The position numbers and the translations under genes were made by a program. 64,000 nt of DNA from Minicystis rosea (GTDB lineage Bacteria > Myxococcota_A > Polyangia > Polyangiales > Polyangiaceae): assembly GCA_001931535.1 (NCBI GenBank), contig CP016211.1, positions 5,315,573-5,379,572 of the forward strand, read 5' to 3'. Under the pieces are notes generated by a model. The model made no database searches, was not told the DNA's origin, and saw nothing but the letters and a program-made list of their open reading frames with translations. Positions 29,024 to 38,061 of this stretch are shown piece after piece; the stretch's first letter is position 1; every line of letters starts with the position of its first letter.

Positions 29024-29914
29024 TCAGCGATGGACGTCCATGGCCTCGAGGGCTTCGGTGATCGACGCGTCGTCGGCGTCGTCGGCGAGCTTTTCGAGCA
29101 CGTCGCGGAGCTCCGGCTCCGCGCCTTCGGCCACGATGCGAATCGCGGTCCGCTCGGCGTCGTCGGCATCGTGGGCGAGCGCGACGGCGGCAGCGGCGCG
29201 ATCGACGGGGAGCGAGCCGGGATCTTCGACGATGCGGAGGAGACGATCGCGCGGCACGAGCGCGGTGCGCGGGCCGGCTTCGGCGCCCGATCCGAGGGAT
29301 CGCAGCGCGGTCACCCATGCTTCGATGGATCGATCGCGACGCCGCACCGGCGCCGGATCGGGCGGAGGCTCGGGGTCGGATTCGATCGCGGGCTCCGGCT
29401 CCGGGGCTTGGGAACGAGCATCGGTATCGAAGGCCTCGACGAGGGTACGCGCGTCGGCCTCGCGACGAACCTCGAGACGAATCGTGGGGCCGGACGAGCG
29501 ATCGATGACGACGATGGGCCGCTCGCCGGGCTCGACGGAGATGCCGGTGATGTGAGCCCGATGGACGAGCTCGGCGTCGATGCGAAGGCCCCTCCGCTCG
29601 ATGCGCGCGCGCACCTTCGAGCGCATGGTCGTGCCTTCGTTCATGTTCCAGAGGATGTGACCGGCCCAGAAGATCACGAGCCCCATCGCCAGGAAGATCT
29701 TGATGTCCGGCTGTGGGAGCTTGCTCGCGAGGAAAACGAGGAAGAGCCATATCACGCCGAGTCCACCGAGCACCGCCCTGGCAGGAGTTTTGTCGGTCGG
29801 GACGGGCACGTTCATGTAGCCCGTGATCGATCGATGTGGCCCTTCCTTCGGCATCAACACCGCTTGGCGAGCCGCACGGCCACGGCGCTTCCTACCGTTC
29901 CTCCCCCTCCCCAT
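29024..29914 (-). CDS. Membrane protein with HEAT-like C-terminus, unknown function
   Basis: A 296-residue protein with an arginine-rich N-terminus and two membrane segments (AVLGGLGVIWLFLVFLA and IFLAMGLVIFWAGHILW). A small beta domain follows (RIERRGLRIDAELVHRAHITGISVEP), which may be PH-like, then a Pro/Glu-rich linker and a helical C-terminal domain resembling HEAT repeats. The ATG at 29914 overlaps the upstream regulator stop by one base (TGATG), indicating translational coupling. A downstream start (MNVPVPTD, 29816) is possible. I do not recognise the family. Confidence 0.68.
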   Translation of the reverse strand: MGRGRNGRKRRGRAARQAVLMPKEGPHRSITGYMNVPVPTDKTPARAVLGGLGVIWLFLVFLASKLPQPDIKIFLAMGLVIFWAGHILWNMNEGTTMRSKVRARIERRGLRIDAELVHRAHITGISVEPGERPIVVIDRSSGPTIRLEVRREADARTLVEAFDTDARSQAPEPEPAIESDPEPPPDPAPVRRRDRSIEAWVTALRSLGSGAEAGPRTALVPRDRLLRIVEDPGSLPVDRAAAAVALAHDADDAERTAIRIVAEGAEPELRDVLEKLADDADDASITEALEAMDVHR

Positions 29915-30510
29915 CAATCCACCCCGCGGGCGAGCATCACCACCGAATAGCCGACAGCCTTCTTGTCACCGTGGTTGTGATAGGAGTGCCGTTGATCGCC
30001 GCGGAAGACCACGACGTCGCCGGGGCGCACCTGCCAGCGCTCGCCGGAGACGACGAGCTCGATCTCGCCGGACTCGCAGGTGAGGTATTCGCGCGTGCCG
30101 GGGGTGTGGGGGACGCCGGTCATGCGGCCGCGCGGGGCGATTTCGATGCGCTCGATCTCCATGCCCGGGACGGCGTCGGGGAGGAGCTTGCGGACCACCG
30201 CTTGGCCCGGTGAGCGCGTGGGGAGCGTGTCCTTCGGATAGAAGCGGGCCGCGGCGCGCGGGGCGGAGAGCAGCTCTTCGATGGTGACCTGGAGCGCGGC
30301 GGCCGCGCGGCGCAGGACCGCGAGCGTCGGGTTGGCGGCGCCCGATTCGAGGTTCGCCCAGGTCGCGCGGGGGACGCCGGCGACCTTGGCGAGCTGCTCC
30401 TGCGTCAGGCCACGCGCCTCGCGGAGCTGCTTCACGTTGAGGCCGAGCCGCACCGAGACGTCGAATCCTTCATCCGCCATCTCCGGCAGGATGGAGCCTC
30501 TCCAATCCAT
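29914..30510 (-). CDS. XRE-family regulator with C-terminal cupin
   Basis: A 198-residue transcriptional regulator. The helix-turn-helix is at about residues 23-80 (LNVKQLREARGLTQEQLAKV, PRATWANLESGAANPTLAVL). The C-terminal cupin sensor spans about 110-195 (GTREYLTCESGEIELVVSGE, WQVRPGDVVVFRGDQRHSYHN). Such regulators usually control neighbouring transport or metabolic genes in response to a small ligand. It is divergent from the SDR/QueA-like pair with 64 bases between, so it may control them. Starts at 30510 or 30480 are both possible. Confidence 0.86.
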   Translation of the reverse strand: MDWRGSILPEMADEGFDVSVRLGLNVKQLREARGLTQEQLAKVAGVPRATWANLESGAANPTLAVLRRAAAALQVTIEELLSAPRAAARFYPKDTLPTRSPGQAVVRKLLPDAVPGMEIERIEIAPRGRMTGVPHTPGTREYLTCESGEIELVVSGERWQVRPGDVVVFRGDQRHSYHNHGDKKAVGYSVVMLARGVD

Positions 30511-30574
30511 TGGCAAGCGCTCCAGTATGCGAGCGAGCACCGATTAGGTTCCACCGCAAGGAAGGGACCTCACG

Positions 30575-31309
30575 ATGAACCGAACGAACGATTCCTCCGC
30601 AGTGTTGATCACGGGCGCGAGCCGCGGCCTCGGAGCGGCCTTGGCGAAGGAGCTCGGGAGACGTGGAAAGAGGCTCGCGCTGGTGGCGCGCGAAGAGGGG
30701 CCGCTCGCGGCCGTGGTCGACGAGATTCGCGCGGCGGGCGGCGAGGCGCACGCCATCGCGGCCGACGTGGGCGACAAGCGCGCCGTGTATGCGATCGCGG
30801 GGACGGCGGCGGCGCTGGTCGGGCCGATCGACGTGCTGGTGCACAACGCGAGCACGCTGGGGCCGACGCCGCTGCGCCTCTTGCTCGATACGGAGTGCGA
30901 GGATCTGGAGCAGGTGTTGGCGGTGAACCTCGTCGGCCCATTCCGGCTGACGAAGGCGCTCGCCGGTGCGATGGCGCTGCGACGAAATGGGCTCGTGGTG
31001 CACGTCAGCTCGGACGCGGCGGTGAGCGCTTATCCGCGCTGGGGTGCTTATGGAGTGTCGAAGGCCGCGCTCGATCATCTGGCGCGGAGCTGGGCCGCCG
31101 AGCTCGAAGGCACGGGCGTGCGGGTGCTGAGCGTCGATCCGGGAGAGATGGATACCGTGATGCACGCGGAGGCCGTGCCCGATGCGGATCGACGAACGCT
31201 GGCGGATCCCGCGGTGGTGGCGCGGCGCATCGCCGACATGATCACGCGGGCCGCGGCCATCACGAGCGGCGCGCGCCTCGAGGCTTCGTCGTGGGAGGCG
31301 GCGTCGTGA
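30575..31309 (+). CDS. Short-chain dehydrogenase/reductase
   Basis: A 244-residue SDR enzyme. The cofactor motif is TGASRGLG near the N-terminus, the structural NAS motif is in VLVHNASTLG, and the catalytic Ser and YxxxK are in HVSSDAAVSAYPRWGAYGVSKAAL. The charge after strand 2 (LVAREEG, arginine) suggests NADPH preference. Its stop overlaps the GTG of the QueA-like gene (GTGA), so the two are one unit, divergent from the cupin regulator. The substrate is unknown. Confidence 0.92.
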   Translation: MNRTNDSSAVLITGASRGLGAALAKELGRRGKRLALVAREEGPLAAVVDEIRAAGGEAHAIAADVGDKRAVYAIAGTAAALVGPIDVLVHNASTLGPTPLRLLLDTECEDLEQVLAVNLVGPFRLTKALAGAMALRRNGLVVHVSSDAAVSAYPRWGAYGVSKAALDHLARSWAAELEGTGVRVLSVDPGEMDTVMHAEAVPDADRRTLADPAVVARRIADMITRAAAITSGARLEASSWEAAS

Positions 31310-32337
31310 GCCCGGCGACGTGGCCGCGCGAAGATCCGCTGTCGGAGCGGCTCCTCTGGATCGATCCGCGGGCGGGCACGCTGCGCGATGGGCACGTGCG
31401 CGATCTGCCCGAGCTCCTGCGGGCGGGGGATCTGCTCGTGGTCAACGACAGCGCCACGCTGCCGGCTTCGCTGCGCGGCGTAACCGGAAACGGTGCGCCC
31501 GTGGAGGCGAGGCTCGCCGGGGCGGGCGAAGGGGATGACGTCTTTCGCGCGGTGCTCTTCGGGGCGGGCGATCATCGCACGCGCACCGAAGATCGGGCGC
31601 CGCCGCCGGTGCTCTTCGCGGGGGATCGCATCGCCTTCGGGCCGGGGCTCGCGGCCACGATCGCGCGGGTTTCCCCGATCTCGTCGCGCCTCGTGGATCT
31701 CGCGTTCGACACGAAGGGAGCGGCGTTGTGGACGGCGCTGTATCGACAGGGACGCCCGGTGCAGTATGCGTACGTCGCCGCGCCGCTCGAGCTCTGGCAC
31801 ACGCAGACGCGCTATGGATCACGGCCGTGGAGCGCGGAGATGCCGTCGGCGGGACGACCGCTCGGGTGGAGCTTGATCCTCGAGGCGATCCGTCGCGGGG
31901 TGACGATCGCGCGGCTGACGCACGCGGCGGGGCTCTCGTCGACGGGCGATCCGTTGCTCGACGCGGCGCTGCCGCTGCCGGAGCGCTTCGACATTCCCGA
32001 AGAGACCGTGCGTGCGATCGCGGAGACACGGGCGCGGGGCGGGCGCGTGATCGCGGTGGGCACCACGGTGGCGCGCGCGCTCGAAGGGTCGGCTGCCCTT
32101 CACGACGGCACCGTGATGGCCGGCGAAGGCGTGACGGATCTCGTGCTCGATCACACCTCGCGACCGCGCGTCGTCGACGGCTTGCTCACCGGCATGCACG
32201 AGCCGACCGCGAGCCACTTCCACTTGCTCGAAGCCTTCGCGTCGCCCGCGCTGCTCCGCCGCGCGCATGCGCACGCGGAGGAGATTGGCTATCTGGGGCA
32301 CGAGTTCGGCGACTCGACGCTGGTGCTTCCGGCGTAG
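31306..32337 (+). CDS. QueA-family protein (S-adenosylmethionine:tRNA ribosyltransferase-isomerase-like), divergent
   Basis: A 343-residue protein of the QueA family, whose known member makes epoxyqueuosine on tRNA from SAM. Family features are the N-terminal DLLVVNDSATLPASLRG, RVIAVGTTVARALEGSA and VVDGLLTGMHEPTASHFHLL. The central signature is altered: where QueA has AAPTAGLHF it reads EMPSAGRPL, and HVGLGTF is replaced by THAAGLSSTG. It may therefore be a paralogue with a different substrate rather than the true queuosine enzyme. It is co-translated with an SDR gene and has no other queuosine gene nearby. Confidence 0.8.
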   Translation: MSPATWPREDPLSERLLWIDPRAGTLRDGHVRDLPELLRAGDLLVVNDSATLPASLRGVTGNGAPVEARLAGAGEGDDVFRAVLFGAGDHRTRTEDRAPPPVLFAGDRIAFGPGLAATIARVSPISSRLVDLAFDTKGAALWTALYRQGRPVQYAYVAAPLELWHTQTRYGSRPWSAEMPSAGRPLGWSLILEAIRRGVTIARLTHAAGLSSTGDPLLDAALPLPERFDIPEETVRAIAETRARGGRVIAVGTTVARALEGSAALHDGTVMAGEGVTDLVLDHTSRPRVVDGLLTGMHEPTASHFHLLEAFASPALLRRAHAHAEEIGYLGHEFGDSTLVLPA

Positions 32338-32358
32338 CTTGGAGCCTGGGATGGGCTC

Positions 32359-34398
32359 TCAACCGACCCAGAGACCGGCGACGCGATACACCACGAAAGC
32401 CGCGACGTAGGCCGCGGTGTACGTGTAGGCGAGCACGAACGCCGGCCACCGCCAGGTCTTCGTCTCCCGGCGGATGGCGGCCACCGTGCTCATGCACTGA
32501 CAAGCGATCACGAAGAAGGCGAGCAGCGCGAGCCCGGTGCGCGTGGAGTAGGCGAGCGTTCCGTCGGGGCGGCGCGCTTCGCGCAGGCGGTGCGAGAGCG
32601 GGGCCGGATCCTCGGAGGCATTCTCGAGGCCCATGATCACACCCATGGTGCCGACCATCAGCTCACGCGCGCCGAACGATCCGATGAGGCTGACGTTGAT
32701 GCGCCAATCGAAGCCGATGGGCGCGGTCACCGGCTCCAAGGCGCGTCCGATGGCGGCCGCGACGCTGTGCTCGATCGGCCGCGGTTTCTCGGCGCTTTCG
32801 GGCGCGATCGGCGTGCTCTCCGGCGCGGCGGGCGCGGCCGTGTCGGCGGGCTTTGCGCTCGAGGGTGCGGGCGCGCTCTCGATCTGCGCGGCGGAAGCCG
32901 CGGGTGCCGGCGAGGACGAGGAGGATCCCGGCATCGGCAGCGTGAGCAGGCCCCAGAGCACGATGGATGCGATCAGGATCGTCGTGCCCACGTCACGCAG
33001 GAACCGCCACGCGGCCTGTCCGGCCTTCTGCGCGATCACGCGAGCTTGAGGCGCGCGGTACGCAGGCATCTCCAGCACGAGCGGGAGCGAGCGGCCGCGC
33101 ATCGCGGTCCGCCGCAGGACGAGCGAGGCCACGAGGCCCGCGAGCATGCCCGCGAAATAGAGCGAGACGAACACACCCGAGCGAAACAGGGCGCTCCGAT
33201 GCGCGAAGAACGCGGTGAGGATCAGCGCATACGTCGGGATGCGCGCGGAGCAGGTCATCAAGGGGATGACGAGGATGGCCGTGAGGCGCTCGCGCGGATC
33301 GCGCACGATGCGCGTCGCCGTGATCGCGGGCACCGCGCACGCATGGCCCATGAGGAGCGGGAAGAACGAGCGCCCGGAGAGGCCGAGGAGCTGCAAGAGC
33401 CGATCGACGAGGAACGCGCCGCGCGCCAAGTAGCCGGTGGCCTCGAGCAGCTCGAGCGCGATCGTGAGGATCACGATCTGCGGCATGAACGCGAGCACCG
33501 TGCCCGCGCCGTCGAGCACGCCGGCGGAGAGGAAGGATGCGAGCTTCCCCTCCCCGAGCCGCGCGGTGATGCGCGTGCCGAGCGCGCCTTTGATGGCATC
33601 GAGCGCGCCCGTCACCGGATCGGCGATGAGGAACACCGCCGCGAAGATGCCGACCGTGAGGGCCAAGAAGAGCAACGGCCCGAGCACCGGTTGCAGGAGC
33701 CAGGCATCGATGCGCTCCGTGCGCGAGCGACGCTTCTGCGTGTCCAGCGTGGGCTCGGCGTCGACGACGACGCGCGCGCCGAGATCATCCGGGCTCCAGC
33801 CTTCGCGCAGCGAGGGCGCGGCGGCGTCGGCTAGCGCTTCTTCGATGGCCTTCAGCACCTCGGCGCGGGCCGCGGGCTCGCGCGAGCTCACCACGATCGC
33901 GGGCGCGCCCACCGTCTCGGAGAGCGCGGCGATATCGACCTTGCGGCCGTCGTGATCGAGCACGTCGCGCTGGGTCACGAGCAGGAGGAGCTTGAGCCCG
34001 CGCCGCACCAGATCACGCGTGAGCCGCAGGCCGAGCGGCATCTGCGTGCCGTCGATGACCTGCGCGAGCACCATCGGGCGGCCGGACTTCGCGGCGTCCT
34101 CGAGGAAGGTGCGCGCCACGCCTTCGTCGGTGGTCGGATCGGTGAGAGCGTCGAGCGCGTAGAGGCCGGGGAGATCGGCGATCGTCGCCGCTTCACCGCC
34201 GGGCAGCGTCACGTCCGCTTCGAGGATGTCGACGGTCACGCCGGGGAAATTGGCGACGTGCGCGTCCCTCCCCGTGATGCGGTTGAAGAGCGACGACTTG
34301 CCCGAGTTGGGCCGGCCGAGCAGCAACACCAGAGGTTGCTCGCGCGGACCGCTCTTCGGGCTCGCCGCGACCTCCTGACCCGCGCAGTGATCGCTCAC
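32359..34398 (-). CDS. feoB: Ferrous iron transporter FeoB
   Basis: A 679-residue Fe(II) transporter. The N-terminal G domain shows G1 GRPNSGKSS, G2 PGVTV and G3 DLPGLYAL; the usual G4 NxxD is replaced by TQRD (LVTQRDVLD). The membrane part includes the Gate-type segments (FFPLLMGHACAVPAITATR, IPLMTCSARIPTYALIL) with the conserved cysteines. Between membrane helices near residues 500-560 is a Ser/Pro/Ala-rich insertion of about 50 residues. It starts at a GTG overlapping feoA by four bases. Regulation is probably through the palindrome at 34737-34753. Confidence 0.95.
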   Translation of the reverse strand: MSDHCAGQEVAASPKSGPREQPLVLLLGRPNSGKSSLFNRITGRDAHVANFPGVTVDILEADVTLPGGEAATIADLPGLYALDALTDPTTDEGVARTFLEDAAKSGRPMVLAQVIDGTQMPLGLRLTRDLVRRGLKLLLLVTQRDVLDHDGRKVDIAALSETVGAPAIVVSSREPAARAEVLKAIEEALADAAAPSLREGWSPDDLGARVVVDAEPTLDTQKRRSRTERIDAWLLQPVLGPLLFLALTVGIFAAVFLIADPVTGALDAIKGALGTRITARLGEGKLASFLSAGVLDGAGTVLAFMPQIVILTIALELLEATGYLARGAFLVDRLLQLLGLSGRSFFPLLMGHACAVPAITATRIVRDPRERLTAILVIPLMTCSARIPTYALILTAFFAHRSALFRSGVFVSLYFAGMLAGLVASLVLRRTAMRGRSLPLVLEMPAYRAPQARVIAQKAGQAAWRFLRDVGTTILIASIVLWGLLTLPMPGSSSSSPAPAASAAQIESAPAPSSAKPADTAAPAAPESTPIAPESAEKPRPIEHSVAAAIGRALEPVTAPIGFDWRINVSLIGSFGARELMVGTMGVIMGLENASEDPAPLSHRLREARRPDGTLAYSTRTGLALLAFFVIACQCMSTVAAIRRETKTWRWPAFVLAYTYTAAYVAAFVVYRVAGLWVG

Positions 34399-34718
34399 AC
34401 GCTGCCTTTCGGCTCCTCCGCGCGCACCGGATCGACGTGGATACGAAGCGCGAGCGAGCGAGCCACGGCGAACTCACCGCCCGTGTGCGTCCGCAAATGA
34501 ATGGGCCCACCGAACGGCGCGCGCCGAAGGACCGTCACGCGATCGCCCCGGTCGATCCCGAGCCCCGCGAGCCAACGCAACAGCTCCGGCTCGAGCTCGA
34601 TGGCCACCACCGCACAACCGTCGCCGGGCGCGATGGCGGCCAGCGAGCAGAACGAGCCTCTCGCCGCGTCGGAGGCAGCCTCCCAGCCAACCGAAGGGGA
34701 CGGGGCATCGACGATCAC
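34395..34718 (-). CDS. feoA: FeoA family protein
   Basis: A 107-residue protein with the FeoA SH3-like domain in its C-terminal 75 residues (SLAAIAPGDGCAVVAIELEP, LLRWLAGLGIDRGDRVTVLR, GGEFAVARSLALRIHV). It is a small cytoplasmic partner of FeoB in ferrous iron uptake. The likely start is GTG 34718; the N-terminal ~25 residues are an extension beyond the usual FeoA core. It overlaps feoB (GTGA). The Fur-like palindrome lies 19 bases upstream. Confidence 0.9.
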   Translation of the reverse strand: MIVDAPSPSVGWEAASDAARGSFCSLAAIAPGDGCAVVAIELEPELLRWLAGLGIDRGDRVTVLRRAPFGGPIHLRTHTGGEFAVARSLALRIHVDPVRAEEPKGSV

Positions 34719-34736
34719 GGAGGGAACCTACCCTTG

Positions 34737-34753
34737 TTGAAAGTCACTTTCAA
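34737..34753. promoter_or_regulatory. Fur-like palindrome before feoA
   Basis: TTGAAAGTCACTTTCAA is a perfect 8-1-8 palindrome; its core TGAAAGT-C-ACTTTCA has the 7-1-7 geometry of Fur boxes (TGAtAaT-n-AttATCA). It lies between feoA and the divergent gene at 34800 and could regulate both. Confidence 0.68.
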
Positions 34754-34799
34754 GGACGTCGGGCGCCGGATTGCTCCGTCCAGGGTAGGCTCGCGCGCA

Positions 34800-35942
34800 A
34801 TGGCAAACTCGTTCGCTGCGCTCGTGTACCGTCCCACCGAGATCCCCGATCGCGCCCTTGCGCAGGGCTTCGCCGTCGCGCTCGCCGGCTGGGACGTCCC
34901 CGCGCCGAGCTTGCAAATCGCGCCGCTCGCCGGTGTGCCGGGCCATGCGGTCGCGTTTTTCGAGACGGGTGAGAAGGTCGTGCGCGGCGCGGAGGACGAG
35001 GCGTTCGACGGCGTCTGCGAGATCTTCGAAGACGAGCTCCCGCCTGCGCTCGCCGTGCTCGACGCAGCAGCCGAGCTCGGCCAGACGAGCGCGCGCGTCT
35101 ACGCCATCACCTACGCGGAAGGCATCTTCCACGACGACGTGTGGCGCTTCGACGCCGATGGGTTCGAGCGGCATTTCGTGCACGAAGGCGAGGACGGCGT
35201 GGAGGCCGGGGAGGAGACGCCCGAGGGCGCGGAGGACATCGATCTCGCGCTGCCCGAAGGCAACGGCGACGCGCGCGCCATCGAGCAGGTGGTGAAGGCT
35301 CATCGCGGATCGACCTTCCTCGCCGCCGAGCTCGGCGCGCCCGCGCTCGCGGCCCTGGTGGGTGCGCTCTATGCGGTGGAGCGCCGCGTGATCGTGCGCC
35401 TCGTCGATCCTGCGCCCGACTCGATCGCCGCCGAAGTGGAGCGCCTCGATCGCGCGCTCCATCGCACGCCGGGTCGAGGCGCGTTCGAGCCGCCTCCCTC
35501 GGTCGCCGGACGCGCCACGCCCGCTGCCTATGCCGCTTTCGTGCGCGCCTACGATTGGGCCGATCCCAACGACGCCGCGGATCTCTATCGCGAGCTCGCC
35601 ATCGGCTCCATCGAGGGCACGCTGCGCTTCCTGCGGCGCGAGGATCTGGCGCGCCTCGATGCGGACGAAGCGCTTCGACGCGCGGGCGTTTATCCCATCG
35701 CCAAGCTCACGTCCTCCGCGCTCGGCGGCGGCGGCCCCGAGGCCGTGATCGCGCTCGCCCAAGGCGATGATCGCCTCGTGATCGTGCGACCGGGGAAGGC
35801 TCCGATCGAAGCGGGGCCGACGTTCGGAGAGCTCGTCCGTTACCTCGCTCTCGGCTGGTCGAAGCGCAGCGATTCAGAAGAGGAGATGATCGGCGCCCTC
35901 ATGCTTCGCGCGCGGATGCGATGCGAAGCACCAAAGCCCTGA
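34800..35942 (+). CDS. Hypothetical protein divergent from feoAB
   Basis: A 380-residue soluble acidic protein without signal peptide or membrane segment. The first half is beta-rich (GHAVAFFETGEKVVRGAEDE, SARVYAITYAEGIFHDDVWRF), with a Glu/Gly/Asp-rich stretch near residues 125-150. The second half is mixed. I do not recognise a family or catalytic motif. The ATG at 34800 is the first start that keeps the natural-looking N-terminus. It shares its upstream region, including the Fur-like palindrome, with feoA. Confidence 0.72.
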   Translation: MANSFAALVYRPTEIPDRALAQGFAVALAGWDVPAPSLQIAPLAGVPGHAVAFFETGEKVVRGAEDEAFDGVCEIFEDELPPALAVLDAAAELGQTSARVYAITYAEGIFHDDVWRFDADGFERHFVHEGEDGVEAGEETPEGAEDIDLALPEGNGDARAIEQVVKAHRGSTFLAAELGAPALAALVGALYAVERRVIVRLVDPAPDSIAAEVERLDRALHRTPGRGAFEPPPSVAGRATPAAYAAFVRAYDWADPNDAADLYRELAIGSIEGTLRFLRREDLARLDADEALRRAGVYPIAKLTSSALGGGGPEAVIALAQGDDRLVIVRPGKAPIEAGPTFGELVRYLALGWSKRSDSEEEMIGALMLRARMRCEAPKP

Positions 35943-36130
35943 CACCCTCGGAGGATTACCCGGAAGGCCGGTTCGGCGGCCCACCCGCGCGCGGAAACGC
36001 GCTTGATCGTCTCGGGATCACGAGCGAAGAAGCGCGCCGCTTGGCTTGCTTGTCGCTTCGCTTCGCTGCGGCGAACGGATCCGATCGGTGACGACGAAGA
36101 CAGGCGTATGCTGTCGCTGCGGAGGACGAC

Positions 36131-37237
<1,107 letters not shown>

Positions 37238-37300
37238 CGCTGCTCATGGGCCCGGACGAGCCGTGTTCACCGAACGAGCGCCAGCGATGCGAGCAGATGT

Positions 37301-37326
37301 GGAGATGGGCATGATTGCCCATCTCC
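37301..37326 (+). terminator. Strong hairpin after beta-helix lipoprotein
   Basis: A perfect 11-base-pair stem (GGAGATGGGCA / TGCCCATCTCC) with a 4-base loop TGAT. There is no T-run after it. It lies 64 bases after the lipoprotein stop and before the PfpI gene promoter region, so it is probably a transcript end. Confidence 0.55.
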
Positions 37327-37429
37327 GCGGAGACACGATATCAAGGCCTTCCAAAGCGTTGGCGGCGCTGGCCCGGTCGGCGACCTCGTCCAACGTCGTC
37401 CGATGGAGCTTGGGCTCGGTCGCTGCCAA

Positions 37430-37445
37430 CGGCATCGCCCTTGCT
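37430..37445 (+). promoter_or_regulatory. Possible sigma-54-type promoter of PfpI gene
   Basis: CGGCATCGCCCTTGCT keeps GG-N10-GC and the TTGCT box but departs from the -24 box at three positions. It is 25 bases before the start of the PfpI gene. Confidence 0.35.
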
Positions 37446-37469
37446 CGCTTTCGCTCTCTGGAGGGAGCC

Positions 37470-38036
37470 ATGGCGAAGACGCTGCATGGGAAGAGAGTCG
37501 CCATTTTGGTGGAGAATGGCTTCGAGCAATCCGAGCTCGCGGAGCCGCGCAAGGCGCTCGATCAGGCTGGGGCCGAGACGATCGTCGTGTCGCCGGTGAA
37601 GGATCTCGTGAAGGGATGGAAGGGTGGCAATTGGGGTGAAGACGTGAAGGTCGATTTGCCCCTCGAGGGCGCTCGGGCGGAGGATTTCGATGCGCTGCTG
37701 TTGCCGGGCGGCGTGATCAACCCCGACAAGCTCCGCATGAACGAGAAGGCCGTGGCGCTGGTGAAGGCGTTTTACGACACCAAGAAGCCGATCGCGGCCA
37801 TCTGTCATGGGCCGTGGACGCTCATCGAGGCAGGCGTGGTGCGCGGCAAGCGGATGACCGCGTGGCCGTCCGTGCGGACCGATCTACGCAACGCCGGTGC
37901 GCTCGTGGAAGACGCCGAGGTGGTGACCGATCAAGGCATCGTGACCAGCCGCAAGCCGGCGGACATCCCCGCGTTCTCGCAGAAGATGATCGAGGAGTTC
38001 GCCGAGGGGAAGCACGACAAACGCAAGGCGGCGTGA
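37470..38036 (+). CDS. PfpI/DJ-1 family protein (type 1 glutamine amidotransferase-like)
   Basis: A 188-residue protein of the DJ-1/PfpI family. Features: N-terminal VAILVENGFEQSEL with the conserved glutamate, LLLPGG, and the nucleophile elbow AAICHGPWTLIEAG with Cys-His. The length and spacing are normal for PfpI-type stress proteins, which act as deglycases or chaperone-like enzymes. The ATG at 37470 has GGAGGG upstream. It is convergent with the lipoprotein at 38062. Confidence 0.93.
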   Translation: MAKTLHGKRVAILVENGFEQSELAEPRKALDQAGAETIVVSPVKDLVKGWKGGNWGEDVKVDLPLEGARAEDFDALLLPGGVINPDKLRMNEKAVALVKAFYDTKKPIAAICHGPWTLIEAGVVRGKRMTAWPSVRTDLRNAGALVEDAEVVTDQGIVTSRKPADIPAFSQKMIEEFAEGKHDKRKAA

Positions 38037-38061
38037 GAGCTCTATTGGACTAGGCGCAGAG

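Noticed and set aside
32342..32358. Terminator hairpin between the QueA-like gene and feoB
   Set aside because: The stem is only five base pairs (GAGCC/GGCTC) and is likely chance.
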